Below are positions 50,279 to 59,515 of a DNA stretch of 64,000 nucleotides, one piece after another. Position 1 is the stretch's first letter; each line of letters opens with the position of its first letter. The notes under the pieces were generated by a model. That model saw only the letters and a program-made list of their open reading frames with translations, made no database searches and was not told where the DNA came from. The stretch is from Dyella choica (GTDB lineage: Bacteria; Pseudomonadota; Gammaproteobacteria; Xanthomonadales; Rhodanobacteraceae). The DNA is taken from assembly GCF_003977665.1 (NCBI RefSeq), contig NZ_RYYV01000005.1:62001-126000 (forward strand), written 5' to 3'. The position numbers were made by a program, and so were the translations under genes.

Positions 50279-50294
50279 CTTGGAACGATCCAAG
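50279..50294. promoter_or_regulatory. Candidate LacI-family operator 2
   Basis: CTTGGA-ACGA-TCCAAG, with perfect 6-base arms, sits about 100 bases before the GH92 ATG. With operator 1 it could let one regulator loop or coat the divergent promoters. Confidence 0.55.
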
Positions 50295-50395
50295 CCGCCA
50301 GGCCCCCTTCGGTCCGGTCCCGGCAACCCAAGGACGGACACTTGCGCGGGCTCCCCGGCCCGCTTCAGCCGCGCACATTAACAGGCCCCCATGCA

Positions 50396-52726
50396 ATGAA
50401 CCATCGCCTGCTCCGTTCCGGTCTTTCCCTGGCACTCCTCGCAGCTCTGGCCATCCTGCCCGTGCTCCAGGCTGCTGAGCCGCACGCGCCCGAGGTCGAC
50501 CCGCGCATCGGTACGGGCGGCGACGGCCATGTGTTCCCGGGCGCCACGGTGCCGTTCGGCATGATCCAGCTTTCGCCCGATACGGCGATGCCGGATTTCA
50601 AGCGGGCCTACAAATGGGCCGCGGGCTACCAGTACAACGATCCCACCATCATGGGTTTCTCCCACACCCATTTCTCCGGTTCCGGCCACTCGGATCTGGG
50701 GGACGTGCTGGTGATGCCGATCGCTGGCGACGTAAAGCTGGATCCGGGCGACGAGAAAGTGCCGGGCAGCGGCTATCGTTCGCGCTTCGAGCACACGAGC
50801 GAAGTGGAGCAGGCCGGCTATTACGCGGTCACGCTGAGCGACTACGGCGTGCGCGCCGAATTCACCGCCAACCGCCGCGTGGGATGGCACCGCTATACCT
50901 TTCCTGCGGCCAAGCCTGCGCACCTCTTGCTCGATCTTCGTCCCAGCATCTACGACTACCCCGGCAAGGTACTGTGGTCGAGCCTGCAGGTGCGCGCGGA
51001 TGGCACCATCACCGGCTGCCGAACCACGCGCGGCTGGGCGCCGGGACGCGAGCTGTGCTTCGCCCTGCGCTTCAACCAGCCGATGACCGCGCGCGCGCTC
51101 TACAACCGCGAAACCGATTTGCCCTACAAGGGCTTCAAGGGGCCCGGCTACCAGCCACAGGACCAGAACGCACAGAACGGTCGCGCCATCGTCGGCGTGT
51201 TCGACTTCGGCAAACTCAAGGCTCCGCTGCAGGTGAAAGTGGCCATTTCGCCGGTGAGCGAGGCCAACGCCGTAGCCAATCTCGACCAGGACGGCAAGGG
51301 CTGGAATTTCGATGAGCAGCGTCACTCCGCCATGGAAGCGTGGAACAAGGCGCTTGCTCCGATCGACATGGACGGTTCGAAACCCTTGCGTACGCAGTTC
51401 TATACCGCGCTGTATCACGCGCTGATGTCACCGAGCCTCAGCATGGACGTGAACAACGAATATCGCGGGCCGGACCATCAGGTGCATCGTACCGACGGAT
51501 TCGATTTCTATTCGAGCTGGTCGATCTGGGACGTTTATCGCGCGCAGCAACCGTTGATGATCCTGCTGCATCCGGATCGCAGCGTGGATTTCGTGCGTTC
51601 GCTGATCGCCGCGCAACAAGCCAGCCCGTTCGGCATGTTGCCGGTATGGGCATACCAGGGCCTGGAAACCTGGTGCATGACCGGCTATCACGCAGTGGCG
51701 ATCATTGCCGACGCCTATGTCAAAGGCATTCGCGGCTACGACGCCGACAAAGCCATGCAGGCGATGCTGTCCACCGCCACCTACGGCGACTATGGCGATC
51801 TTGACGACTACATGAAGCTTGGCTACGTGCCCATCGACAAGGAAGTGGAGGGCGGCTCCAAGACCCAGGAATACGCCTACGACGACTGGGCCATCGCGCA
51901 GATGGCCAAGGCAATGGGCAAGCATGACATCTACGACGGCTTCGAAAAGCGCGCCGGCTACTGGCGCAATGGGTGGGATCCGAAGACCGGTTTCATGCGC
52001 GCGCGCCTCTCCGGCGGTCAGTTCCGCGAGCCGTTCGATCCGGCCAGCGCCGGTTACGGCGACGATTACACCGAAGCCAACGCCTGGCAGTATTCCTGGT
52101 ACGTGCCACAGGACGTGGCCGGCCTGATCACGGCGATGGGGGGCGATCGGGCCTTCACGCACAAGCTGGACGAACTGTTCGATGCCAAGGTCGACCCCGC
52201 CATCTTCAAGAATGTGGAGGACATCACCGGCCTGATCGGCTGGTATGCGCACGGCAACGAGCCCAGCCACCACATCGCTTACCTGTACGACTACGCAGGC
52301 CAGCCTTGGAAGACGCAAGCCAGGCTGAAGCAGATCATGGACAACGAATACGGCCCCGGCCCGGCGGGGCTGATTGGCAACGACGACCTGGGCCAGATGT
52401 CCGCCTGGTACATCTTCACGGCCCTGGGTTTCTATCCGGTCACCCCGGCCAGCGACGAATACGCCATCGGCCGGCCGTTCGTGCCGCGCGCGACGATACA
52501 TCTGGGGAACGGCCGCAGCTTCACAGTAAGCTGTGCACCGTTCGACGACGTGCATCCATACGTTGGTCAGGTCACGCTCAACGGCAAACCGCTCGATCGC
52601 GTGTATCTGAAGCACGCGGACATCCTGGTCGGCGGCGAGCTGCATTTCACGATGCAGGCGCAGCCGAACCGGGACTGGGGCAAGTCGGCTTCGGCGCGTC
52701 CCACGGCGATGAGTCCCTATCGATAG
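50396..52726 (+). CDS. GH92 alpha-mannosidase, secreted
   Basis: Calcium-dependent inverting exo-alpha-mannosidase family (mostly alpha-1,2). 776 residues with a signal peptide (MNHRLLRSGLSLALLAALAILPVLQA). Family landmarks are VDPRIGTGGDGHVFPGATVPFGMIQLSPDT, GFSHTHFSGSGHSDLG, DFYSSWSIWDVYRAQ, FVPQDVAGLI-like YVPQDVAGLITAMGG, GNEPSHHIAYLYDYAG and GNDDLGQMSAWYIFTALGFYPV. Start is the ATG just after AACAGGCCCCCATGCA; an in-frame TTG upstream is weaker. Divergent from lacI with shared operators, so likely induced with the mannose-catabolism genes. Confidence 0.94.
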   Translation: MNHRLLRSGLSLALLAALAILPVLQAAEPHAPEVDPRIGTGGDGHVFPGATVPFGMIQLSPDTAMPDFKRAYKWAAGYQYNDPTIMGFSHTHFSGSGHSDLGDVLVMPIAGDVKLDPGDEKVPGSGYRSRFEHTSEVEQAGYYAVTLSDYGVRAEFTANRRVGWHRYTFPAAKPAHLLLDLRPSIYDYPGKVLWSSLQVRADGTITGCRTTRGWAPGRELCFALRFNQPMTARALYNRETDLPYKGFKGPGYQPQDQNAQNGRAIVGVFDFGKLKAPLQVKVAISPVSEANAVANLDQDGKGWNFDEQRHSAMEAWNKALAPIDMDGSKPLRTQFYTALYHALMSPSLSMDVNNEYRGPDHQVHRTDGFDFYSSWSIWDVYRAQQPLMILLHPDRSVDFVRSLIAAQQASPFGMLPVWAYQGLETWCMTGYHAVAIIADAYVKGIRGYDADKAMQAMLSTATYGDYGDLDDYMKLGYVPIDKEVEGGSKTQEYAYDDWAIAQMAKAMGKHDIYDGFEKRAGYWRNGWDPKTGFMRARLSGGQFREPFDPASAGYGDDYTEANAWQYSWYVPQDVAGLITAMGGDRAFTHKLDELFDAKVDPAIFKNVEDITGLIGWYAHGNEPSHHIAYLYDYAGQPWKTQARLKQIMDNEYGPGPAGLIGNDDLGQMSAWYIFTALGFYPVTPASDEYAIGRPFVPRATIHLGNGRSFTVSCAPFDDVHPYVGQVTLNGKPLDRVYLKHADILVGGELHFTMQAQPNRDWGKSASARPTAMSPYR

Positions 52727-52731
52727 CGGCT

Positions 52732-52793
52732 AGGCCGGGATGACCATCGCAGAACCGGGAAGCAACCAGGGGCTGGAGGAGTCATCCCAGCCT
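52732..52793. repeat. Intergenic double-hairpin repeat, copy 6
   Basis: AGGCCGGGATGAC and GTCATCCCAGCCT are matching arms with one mismatch, around a less conserved centre. It lies directly after the GH92 stop. Shorter and more diverged than copies 3 and 7. Confidence 0.6.
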
Positions 52794-53012
52794 GCCCGGC
52801 TACCTGGCTGACTGGCCCTCCGGGCAAGGTGGGGTTTGCGCGGATTTTTCCGTCTGATTCCTTGATAACGGTTGCCCTTTTGTCCAGGACGGGCATCGTT
52901 GGCGGCGCGAACAGCGGCTTTACGCAAGTGATGGGCCGTCGCACTAGTCAGTGACCGTAAAACATGCGCAGAATGCATGCATCATGCCGAAACGATGGAC
53001 CAAGGGCAGCCG

Positions 53013-54809
53013 ATGATTGCAAGGGGAGTGCGACAAGTGGCGATGCCCTGGCGCACCGGCGGCCTGTTGCTTGCGGTGCTGGTGATCGTCGCCCTGCCGT
53101 ACATGATCATGCGCGGCAGCTCCAAGGAATCCTTCCAGGCTGGCGAACGGGTGACCCGTTCCGCGGAAGTCCAGGCGCTGGTCTACCGAATCGGCGGCCA
53201 GACCTACGCAGCCGAATCGGCGATCCAGCATTTGCTGGCGGATGATCCGTCCAGTCACGCGGAGTCGGTGGCGGCGGGTGCCGAAAGCGAGATTCCCGGC
53301 CTGCTGGACGAACTGCGCCGCATCACTGCCGACAATCCCACGCAGCAACACCTGGTCGAGCAGCTGAGTGTGGCGGAGAACGGCCGTCTGGCGCTGATGC
53401 ATCAAGCGCTGCAGCGTTTCCAGCACAACGATCGTGCCGGTGCGGAACAGGCACTCAAGGACGCAGATGCTCTGTTCCACGTCGACGAGGTAGCCAATAA
53501 GGTGGTCGCCGGTGCGTCACTGGCCCTGCAGCAACGCCGCGAAGCAGCTCGTAAGCAATCGGACGACAGCCGCCTGGTGCTTACCCTTACGTCTGCGGCG
53601 CAGTTGCTGATGCTGATGATCGTGGTGGTCGTCTCCGAGCGGCAGATTGGCCGGCGCTTGCGGGCCGAGGTGCGCGAACGTCAGGCCGTACAGCGTTCCC
53701 AGATGATCCTGCAGGCCGTGCGCGAACCGATCGCGCTGCTCGACCATAACCTGCGCAGTTTGTTGGTGAATGCGGCCTTCAGCGAGCTGTACGGCGTATC
53801 CGAGGAAAGCCGTGCGGAATACCTGGAAAACATCGGCCAGGGCGCCTGGGCCGACGAAGTGCTGCTGCAACGCCTGCGCGACGTGCTGCTGCGCGATCGC
53901 GAGCTGTGGGATTTCGAGCTCACCCAGCGCACCATCGACGGTGTCGAGCGGCACGTGGTGATCAACGCGCGCCGTCTGCAGCAGCAGGACAGCGATAGTC
54001 CAGTCCTGCTATTGACGGTCAGCGATGTCACGGCGCGTGCGCTGGTCGAGCAGCAAGTGAAGGAACTCAACCACCAGTTGGAAAACAAGGTGGCGCAGAT
54101 TTCCGACGTCAACCGCGAGCTGGAGGCGTTCAGCTATTCCGTGTCCCATGATCTGCGCGCGCCGCTGCGGCATATCACGGCGTTCGCGCAGAAACTGGAA
54201 GATCATCTGGGCGAACAGGCCGACACCACCAGCCGGCATTACCTAGGGGTGGTGCGTGATGCCTCGCACCGAATGGCGCAGCTGATCGAAGACCTGCTGG
54301 TGTTCTCGCGCCTGGGCCGTGGCGCGTTGCGCCTGCAGGCGGTGGACATGCAGGCACTGGTGGAGGAAACCTGCACTCTGGCCGAGTCGGAAGTGCCCGG
54401 GCGTAGCATCGTCTGGCGAACCGATCCGTTGCCAACGGTGGTTGGCGACGAAAACATGCTGCGCACGGTCTGGCAGAACCTGATCGGCAATGCGGTGAAG
54501 TACACCGGCCAGCGTGAGATCGCGCATATCGACATTTCCGTGCGGCACGAGGACAGCGGTGATCACGAATTCACCGTCGCCGATGACGGCGCCGGCTTCG
54601 ATATGCGCTACGTCGACAAGCTCTTCGGTGTATTTCAGCGGCTGCATAAGGCCAGCGAATTCCCCGGCAACGGCATCGGCCTGGCCAACGTGCGACGCAT
54701 CGTGATGCGTCATGGGGGGCGGGTCTGGGCTGAAGGCGAACCGGGACAAGGCGCTCGCTTTCATTTCACGTTATCGGCCATCGAACCGCCACCCGCAGGG
54801 AGCGTCTGA
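53013..54809 (+). CDS. Sensor histidine kinase (periplasmic sensor, PAS, HisKA, HATPase)
   Basis: About 598 residues from the ATG preceded by AAGGG at 8 bases; in-frame ATG codons at 52977 and 52995 would extend it. Order: membrane segment (GGLLLAVLVIVALPYMIM), a helical periplasmic CHASE3-like domain, second membrane segment (LVLTLTSAAQLLMLMIVVVV), a PAS-like domain, coiled coil, HisKA with phosphoacceptor His379 in YSVSHDLRAPLRHI, and HATPase with NLIGNAVKYTG, VADDGAGFD and GNGIGLANVRRIV. The HisKA is of the phytochrome-kinase type. Its regulator is the adjacent CheY-like gene, 5 bases on. Signal unknown. Confidence 0.9.
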   Translation: MIARGVRQVAMPWRTGGLLLAVLVIVALPYMIMRGSSKESFQAGERVTRSAEVQALVYRIGGQTYAAESAIQHLLADDPSSHAESVAAGAESEIPGLLDELRRITADNPTQQHLVEQLSVAENGRLALMHQALQRFQHNDRAGAEQALKDADALFHVDEVANKVVAGASLALQQRREAARKQSDDSRLVLTLTSAAQLLMLMIVVVVSERQIGRRLRAEVRERQAVQRSQMILQAVREPIALLDHNLRSLLVNAAFSELYGVSEESRAEYLENIGQGAWADEVLLQRLRDVLLRDRELWDFELTQRTIDGVERHVVINARRLQQQDSDSPVLLLTVSDVTARALVEQQVKELNHQLENKVAQISDVNRELEAFSYSVSHDLRAPLRHITAFAQKLEDHLGEQADTTSRHYLGVVRDASHRMAQLIEDLLVFSRLGRGALRLQAVDMQALVEETCTLAESEVPGRSIVWRTDPLPTVVGDENMLRTVWQNLIGNAVKYTGQREIAHIDISVRHEDSGDHEFTVADDGAGFDMRYVDKLFGVFQRLHKASEFPGNGIGLANVRRIVMRHGGRVWAEGEPGQGARFHFTLSAIEPPPAGSV

Positions 54810-54814
54810 TCTCC

Positions 54815-55261
54815 ATGAAGCCCCCCGCCCTGCGCCCCATTCTGCTGGTTGAAGACAGTCCGGTCGACGCCGAGATGACGCTGGACGCGTTGCGCCAGGC
54901 CCACCTGGCCAATCCGGTGATACATCTGGAGGATGGCGTGGATTGCCTCGACTGGTTGTACGCGCGCGGTGGCTTCGCGGGCCGGGAAGAGGAGGAGCCG
55001 GTCGTCATGCTGCTGGATATCAAGATGCCGCGCTTGAACGGACTGGACGTGCTCACGCAGATGCGTGCGGACGAACGTTTCCGCCATATTCCGGTGGTGA
55101 TCCTGTCCTCGTCGCGCGAGGAGAGCGATCTGGCGCGCAGCTGGGATCTCGGAGTAAACGCTTACGTCATCAAGCCGGTGGACGTACAGCAGTTTTTCCT
55201 GGCGGTACGTACGCTCGGCCAGTTCTGGGCGGTGCTGAATCAGGCGCCGGAGCCAGGGTAA
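54815..55261 (+). CDS. CheY-like single-domain response regulator (Rcp1 type)
   Basis: 148 residues consisting of one receiver domain. LLVEDSPVDAEMT gives the acidic pocket, Asp68 in VMLLDIKMPRLNG the phosphorylation site, VVILSSSREESD the Thr/Ser switch, and VNAYVIKPVD the conserved Lys. No output domain, so it probably acts by protein contact or as a phosphorelay intermediate. Rcp1-type regulators usually sit next to phytochrome-type kinases, as here. A repeat element follows before the hybrid kinase. Confidence 0.92.
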   Translation: MKPPALRPILLVEDSPVDAEMTLDALRQAHLANPVIHLEDGVDCLDWLYARGGFAGREEEEPVVMLLDIKMPRLNGLDVLTQMRADERFRHIPVVILSSSREESDLARSWDLGVNAYVIKPVDVQQFFLAVRTLGQFWAVLNQAPEPG

Positions 55262-55275
55262 GGGGGCTCTGAGGC

Positions 55276-55348
55276 GTAGGCTGGGATGACCATCCCAGCA
55301 TGGTCATGCATGCCACGTCCCGATGCTGGGATTGCCATTCCAGCCTAC
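55276..55348. repeat. Intergenic double-hairpin repeat, copy 7
   Basis: The cleanest copy: GTAGGCTGGGATGACCATCC at one end and GGGATTGCCATTCCAGCCTAC at the other, each a hairpin, joined by CAGCATGGTCATGCATGCC and CGATGCT. It lies between the response-regulator and hybrid-kinase genes, inside what looks like an operon. Confidence 0.88.
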
Positions 55349-55416
55349 GTACTGTTTGCGGTTTACCACCCTCCCGATTGAAATATGATGATCGGGTCAC
55401 TTGGAAAGCCTTTCGA

Positions 55417-57009
55417 ATGCCGGACAAACCCAGTCAACAACGTTCGTTGCCCCGGATCCGGGTGCTGCAGGTCGAGGACAGCCCGCTCGACGCGGAACTG
55501 ATGCTGACCGAACTGCAGGCCGACGGTATCGACTACGAGGTGCGCCTGGTCGACGATGAACCGTCGTACGTGGAGACGCTGAAATCTTTCAAGCCGCATA
55601 TCGTGCTCTCCGATCTGAGCATGCCTGGCTTCTCGGGACAGCGCGCGCTGGAGTTGTTGCGCGAACACAGCGAGGACATTCCGTTCATTTACGTGTCGGC
55701 CACGCTGGGTGAGGAAGCAGCTATCGCGGCGCTGCGTGAAGGTGCCACCGATTACATCCTCAAGCAGAATCCGGCGCGGCTGGCCAGCGCCGTGCGTCGA
55801 GCCCTGCGCGAGGCAGACGAACAACGGGCGCGTGCCCGCGCGGAGGCGGAGCTGATCCGCATCCAGCGTTTTGAAAGCCTGGCCATGCTGGCTGGCGGCT
55901 TGAGTCATGATTTGCGCAATCTGCTGCAGCCGCTGCTGTTGGCCGGCGAAAGCCTGCAGGATTACCAGGATGATCCGCGTTTGGCACGGCTTGGTGCACT
56001 GGTGCGCGACTGTGGTCGGCGCGGACTGGAAATGGTGCAGTCCATGCTGTCGTTTGCGCGTGGAGCGCGCCGCGCCGAGCAGGTGAAGGTGCAGGCACTG
56101 ATCGAAGCGCTGTCTCTGTTGTTGCAGGGCAGCGTGCCGCGCACGATAACGCTGGACATCGAAGTGACCGATCCGCAGCTCACCTTCGAAGGCAACCACA
56201 CCGAGTTGCAGCAGTGCTTGCTCAACCTTTGCCTCAATGCGATGCAGGCGATGCCCCAGGGTGGCGTGCTGCGCGTGACCACCGGCAGGGTAAAGTTGGA
56301 TGCGCGCTTTTTCCTGGAACACGAGGAGGCGCAACCTGGCGATTTCGTGCGCTTCTCGGTGAGCGATACCGGCATGGGCATGACCGAAGATGTACGCATG
56401 CGGCTGTTCGAACCGTTCTTCACCACCAAGGAAGGCGGCACCGGCATTGGATTGCACTCATGCCGCCGTATCGTGTACAGCCACGGCGGCGTCATGCGTA
56501 TGGACAGCATCGTCGGTGAAGGCAGCTGTTTCGATCTATACATACCGTTGGTGCGTGCGGTCAACGAGGTCGCCGACCTTGGCCTGATTGAAAATGATGC
56601 CGCCCTGCACGGCAACGCCGAGCACGTGCTGCTGGTGGTGGAAGAAGCCGGCCAGCTCACGCTGCTGAGCGATACGCTCGATGCCTGGGGCTATGAAGTT
56701 CACGGCAGCCAGAGCGGTACCGCGGCGCTGCAGTGGATCGAAGCCTGCGGCTTGCCCGACCTGGTGGTGATGGACGGCGACATGAGCCTGTTCACCAGCG
56801 AGCGTACATTGGCGGCATTGAGCCAATATGGTTACCACCGCGGCGTGCTGGTGCTATGCCGTGCAGATGATCCGCCGGATACGGCGAAACTGCATATGCC
56901 GGACGGCAACCGGGTAAAGCGCTTGAACAAGCCGGTGGGGACGCGGGCGCTGTTGCATGCGGTGCGAGATAGCCTGCGCGAGGGCGGTAAGGGGAAAACG
57001 CGGCATTAG
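55417..57009 (+). CDS. Hybrid sensor kinase with N- and C-terminal receiver-like domains
   Basis: 530 residues, soluble. Order: receiver domain (phospho-site Asp66 in HIVLSDLSMPGFSG), helical linker, HisKA-like region with His164 in GGLSHDLRNLLQPLLLAG, HATPase with LNLCLNAMQAMP (N box), VSDTGMGM and FFTTKEGGTGIGLHSC, and a C-terminal receiver-like domain (LVVMDGDMSL). The HisKA is of the NtrB-like HATPase group. The start follows TTGGAAAGCC; upstream codons run through the repeat and are not used. It may take phosphoryl groups from or to the neighbouring kinase/CheY pair. Confidence 0.88.
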   Translation: MPDKPSQQRSLPRIRVLQVEDSPLDAELMLTELQADGIDYEVRLVDDEPSYVETLKSFKPHIVLSDLSMPGFSGQRALELLREHSEDIPFIYVSATLGEEAAIAALREGATDYILKQNPARLASAVRRALREADEQRARARAEAELIRIQRFESLAMLAGGLSHDLRNLLQPLLLAGESLQDYQDDPRLARLGALVRDCGRRGLEMVQSMLSFARGARRAEQVKVQALIEALSLLLQGSVPRTITLDIEVTDPQLTFEGNHTELQQCLLNLCLNAMQAMPQGGVLRVTTGRVKLDARFFLEHEEAQPGDFVRFSVSDTGMGMTEDVRMRLFEPFFTTKEGGTGIGLHSCRRIVYSHGGVMRMDSIVGEGSCFDLYIPLVRAVNEVADLGLIENDAALHGNAEHVLLVVEEAGQLTLLSDTLDAWGYEVHGSQSGTAALQWIEACGLPDLVVMDGDMSLFTSERTLAALSQYGYHRGVLVLCRADDPPDTAKLHMPDGNRVKRLNKPVGTRALLHAVRDSLREGGKGKTRH

Positions 57010-57209
57010 TGGCCTCACCCCTTTCGGAAGTCAACGGAAGGTCAGATCTTGCTAGAACGGAACGGCGATTTCAGCGTTAGTAGGACTTGTCCGAGTTCCG
57101 GTTACACAGCGCTTTCACGTTTAACATACAAAGATTGTGGGATGGCCCGATCGGTCAGGCCACATCGAGGAAACGAGAAGCATCACTTCTGACGGCAAGG
57201 GTAGGGCGC

Positions 57210-58844
57210 ATGGAGAAGGGATCGTGGCGTATCGAAGGGTTGAAGCAGATTGCTGTCGCGCTCGGATTCGTGCTTGCCTATGAGGCGGCACATCCACTCT
57301 CTCCTCCGCAATTCGGCCTGGGCTCAGCGCTGAGATTGTTGTGGTTGCTGTTTTTACCCTATCGCTACTGGCCCGCATTGCTCGTCGGCGAGTTCGTACC
57401 CAATTTCCTGGCCGTCTATCCGTGCCTGGATCAATTCGGTGCGTTGTGGGTAGTGTTTCGAGCTAATCCGCCGCTCGCCTTCATGATGCCGATCGTGTGG
57501 TTCTGCCGTGCACGCCTGGCGCTCTTTCCAAGCAGGCGTTTGATTAACGTCAAGACGCTTCTAATTTGCGTCATAGCATGTTCGCTTGTGTTGACTGTGT
57601 ACGGCAGTGTGGCGATGGTGTTGGCGCACATGCAACCTGATACTTTGCCACTTACGCCCGTAGTTGCTGTTTGTTATTTCATAGGCATTTACTTCGCCAT
57701 GCTTGCCATCGTGCCATGGCCATTGATCGCGCGATTTGAGCTGCGTGCGGGCCGGTGGCATGACAAGTTCCTGCGTGCGCTGCGTAGTCGCCTGTTGCTT
57801 GAAGGTGTAGCGGTTCTACTTCCAGTAACGGTGTTGCTAGCCTTTTCAAGTTACCGCTCAAGTACCAGCTATGCGCAGTATATGTTGATGGCAATGTTCC
57901 TACCGGTCACGTGGCTTAGCCTGCGGCATGGTTGGCGAGGAGCTGCCTTGGGAAGCACTTTCACTCTTGTGTGTGCAGCCTGCGTATTGCCCAGCGAGAT
58001 GCTCCAGGCGAACGTGCTGGTCGTCCAGACTGAGGTGTTCCTCGCTCTTACAATCACCGCTCTGTTTGTCGTGGGAGCGCGCATCACGGAGCAGGTGCAG
58101 CTAGGACGGTATGGGAACGATGACCGGTTACTGGCGAGGCAGAGTTACCAACAAGGCGAACAACGCCTTCGACAGACCGCTCACGCGCTGGACATCACTG
58201 CCGGGCGGCTTCATCTCTCGATCAGTCGTCTATTGCGGCAGATGCATCGTTTTCATCCCCACATCGAGAACGAAATCTACTATCAGCAGGCTATGGCTGC
58301 GCACCTGGAGGTGCAGCAGCTAGCCGAAAGCTTGCACCCAGCCGCGTGGCGAGAGCGTGGCTTGCCGGCTGCGCTGCAGGAGTCGATTGGGCGTGTCCTC
58401 GATGAGGCGGGTATCAGCTACCGTTGCGAAATCACGGGTCGGGGGTTTACACGCATGCACCCCGCATTGCTCGCTGCTGCTTATCGCGTTGCCTGCGAGG
58501 CTGTGGTGCATGTCAGTGGACGCCTAGCATGTTCCAGTGTCCGCCTTACGTTGCGCGGAGGTGAAACCCATCGCATGCGCTGGCTGGTGTTGCGCGTGGA
58601 GGGGGCGATGGACGATGCAAAAGTGGCACGCGCCATTCATAACGTGGTAGATCGCAGAAGCCTGGCCACCAAGCTCGGGGCTAGTGGTATGGACCGCCAT
58701 CGGTTGCGGGAACAGGTACGTATATTTGACGGTGAGTTGCACTATTGCTGCAGGCCAGAGCGTGTGCGTTTGACCGTGCTGTTGCACGACGCACGGAAGG
58801 CGAGCACTGATGATGCAGCCTCCATGCGTCTATGGGTACATTGA
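57210..58844 (+). CDS. Membrane sensor with degenerate histidine-kinase-like domain (MASE1-like)
   Basis: 544 residues from an ATG after AAGGGTAGGGCGC; the earlier TTG at 57087 is unlikely. About eight membrane segments fill residues 10-290, resembling MASE1 sensor regions. The C-terminal part resembles UhpB/NarX-type kinases only loosely: LAESLHPAAWRERGLPAALQ fits the segment after the phosphoacceptor and AAYRVACEAVVHVSG the N box, but the catalytic Asn is His434. No ERxRIAxELHD site and no DxGxG box are visible. It may be a pseudokinase. Sampled stretches of its 5' half have only 25-27 GC of 60 bases, well below neighbours, suggesting acquisition. Confidence 0.65.
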   Translation: MEKGSWRIEGLKQIAVALGFVLAYEAAHPLSPPQFGLGSALRLLWLLFLPYRYWPALLVGEFVPNFLAVYPCLDQFGALWVVFRANPPLAFMMPIVWFCRARLALFPSRRLINVKTLLICVIACSLVLTVYGSVAMVLAHMQPDTLPLTPVVAVCYFIGIYFAMLAIVPWPLIARFELRAGRWHDKFLRALRSRLLLEGVAVLLPVTVLLAFSSYRSSTSYAQYMLMAMFLPVTWLSLRHGWRGAALGSTFTLVCAACVLPSEMLQANVLVVQTEVFLALTITALFVVGARITEQVQLGRYGNDDRLLARQSYQQGEQRLRQTAHALDITAGRLHLSISRLLRQMHRFHPHIENEIYYQQAMAAHLEVQQLAESLHPAAWRERGLPAALQESIGRVLDEAGISYRCEITGRGFTRMHPALLAAAYRVACEAVVHVSGRLACSSVRLTLRGGETHRMRWLVLRVEGAMDDAKVARAIHNVVDRRSLATKLGASGMDRHRLREQVRIFDGELHYCCRPERVRLTVLLHDARKASTDDAASMRLWVH

Positions 58845-58845
58845 G

Positions 58846-59316
58846 CTAAGGGGTTTGCGACGTGAAACCAGGGCCACTGCAGCCAGTTTGTGGGCAAAAT
58901 TGAACTAAGAACGCTGTGGCGCCGTTGCTCTGCGTGGATGCCGTTACCGTTGTACTCGCATCACGGTAGACCACTTGTGCCGCCGATGGCGCGGGCGCCG
59001 TCGTTTCCGTGACATTCTGCGCATCCACGCCCATTGGCACGACGAACGTGACCCCGTCGACCAAGCCGATGACTGCATGGATAGTGCCGTTGCGGGTGAA
59101 CTGCAGATATTTGATGCCGTGCAGGCGGAACTCATAAACGTCCCAGTCCGGGCTCCTGCTTACGTTGCGGGCATGTTCCGGCCAAGGCTGCCCCAGCTCT
59201 GGCTTGGTGTCGGTGGCAGGCGCATCTGTCTGCGCGTTGGCGATAGACGCCACGGCAAAAGCGATCAGGCTGGTTGATATGGCTTTCCCAATGAGCTTGC
59301 GCTGTGTGCGGGCCAT
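58846..59316 (-). CDS. Exported hypothetical protein
   Basis: 156 residues with a clear signal peptide (MARTQRKLIGKAISTSLIAFAVASIANA). The mature part begins with an acidic Pro/Thr stretch, then a small domain containing DVYEFRLHGIKYLQFTRNG and IHAVIGLVDGVTFVVPMGVDA, which looks like beta structure. Two cysteines near the end (FCPQTGC) may form a disulfide. No family is recognised. Its end abuts the preceding plus-strand gene (converging), and it is transcribed independently of pilR. Confidence 0.75.
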   Translation of the reverse strand: MARTQRKLIGKAISTSLIAFAVASIANAQTDAPATDTKPELGQPWPEHARNVSRSPDWDVYEFRLHGIKYLQFTRNGTIHAVIGLVDGVTFVVPMGVDAQNVTETTAPAPSAAQVVYRDASTTVTASTQSNGATAFLVQFCPQTGCSGPGFTSQTP

Positions 59317-59474
59317 GGTTTTTCCCTGGGTGATGGTAGCTGCCCTACCGGAAGCCCGAATGTATCAAATCAAGCATGTAAACCTGCATGAAGGTCTCAC
59401 TGCAAGTCGCATCCATCGACCCGTCTGGGAAAGCCGTTCGGATGGGCATGTCAATCGCAAGCTTCTTCAAGGGC

Positions 59475-59501
59475 GTAGGCTGAGATGAAATCCCGGCCTA
59501 C
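59475..59501. repeat. Intergenic repeat, single hairpin unit, copy 8
   Basis: GTAGGCTGAGATGAAATCCC followed by GGCCTAC: one half of the double-hairpin element, folding on itself. It lies 14 bases from the end of the pilR gene. Shows that the family also exists as single units. Confidence 0.6.
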
Positions 59502-59515
59502 GCCGGCAGCAGGCA

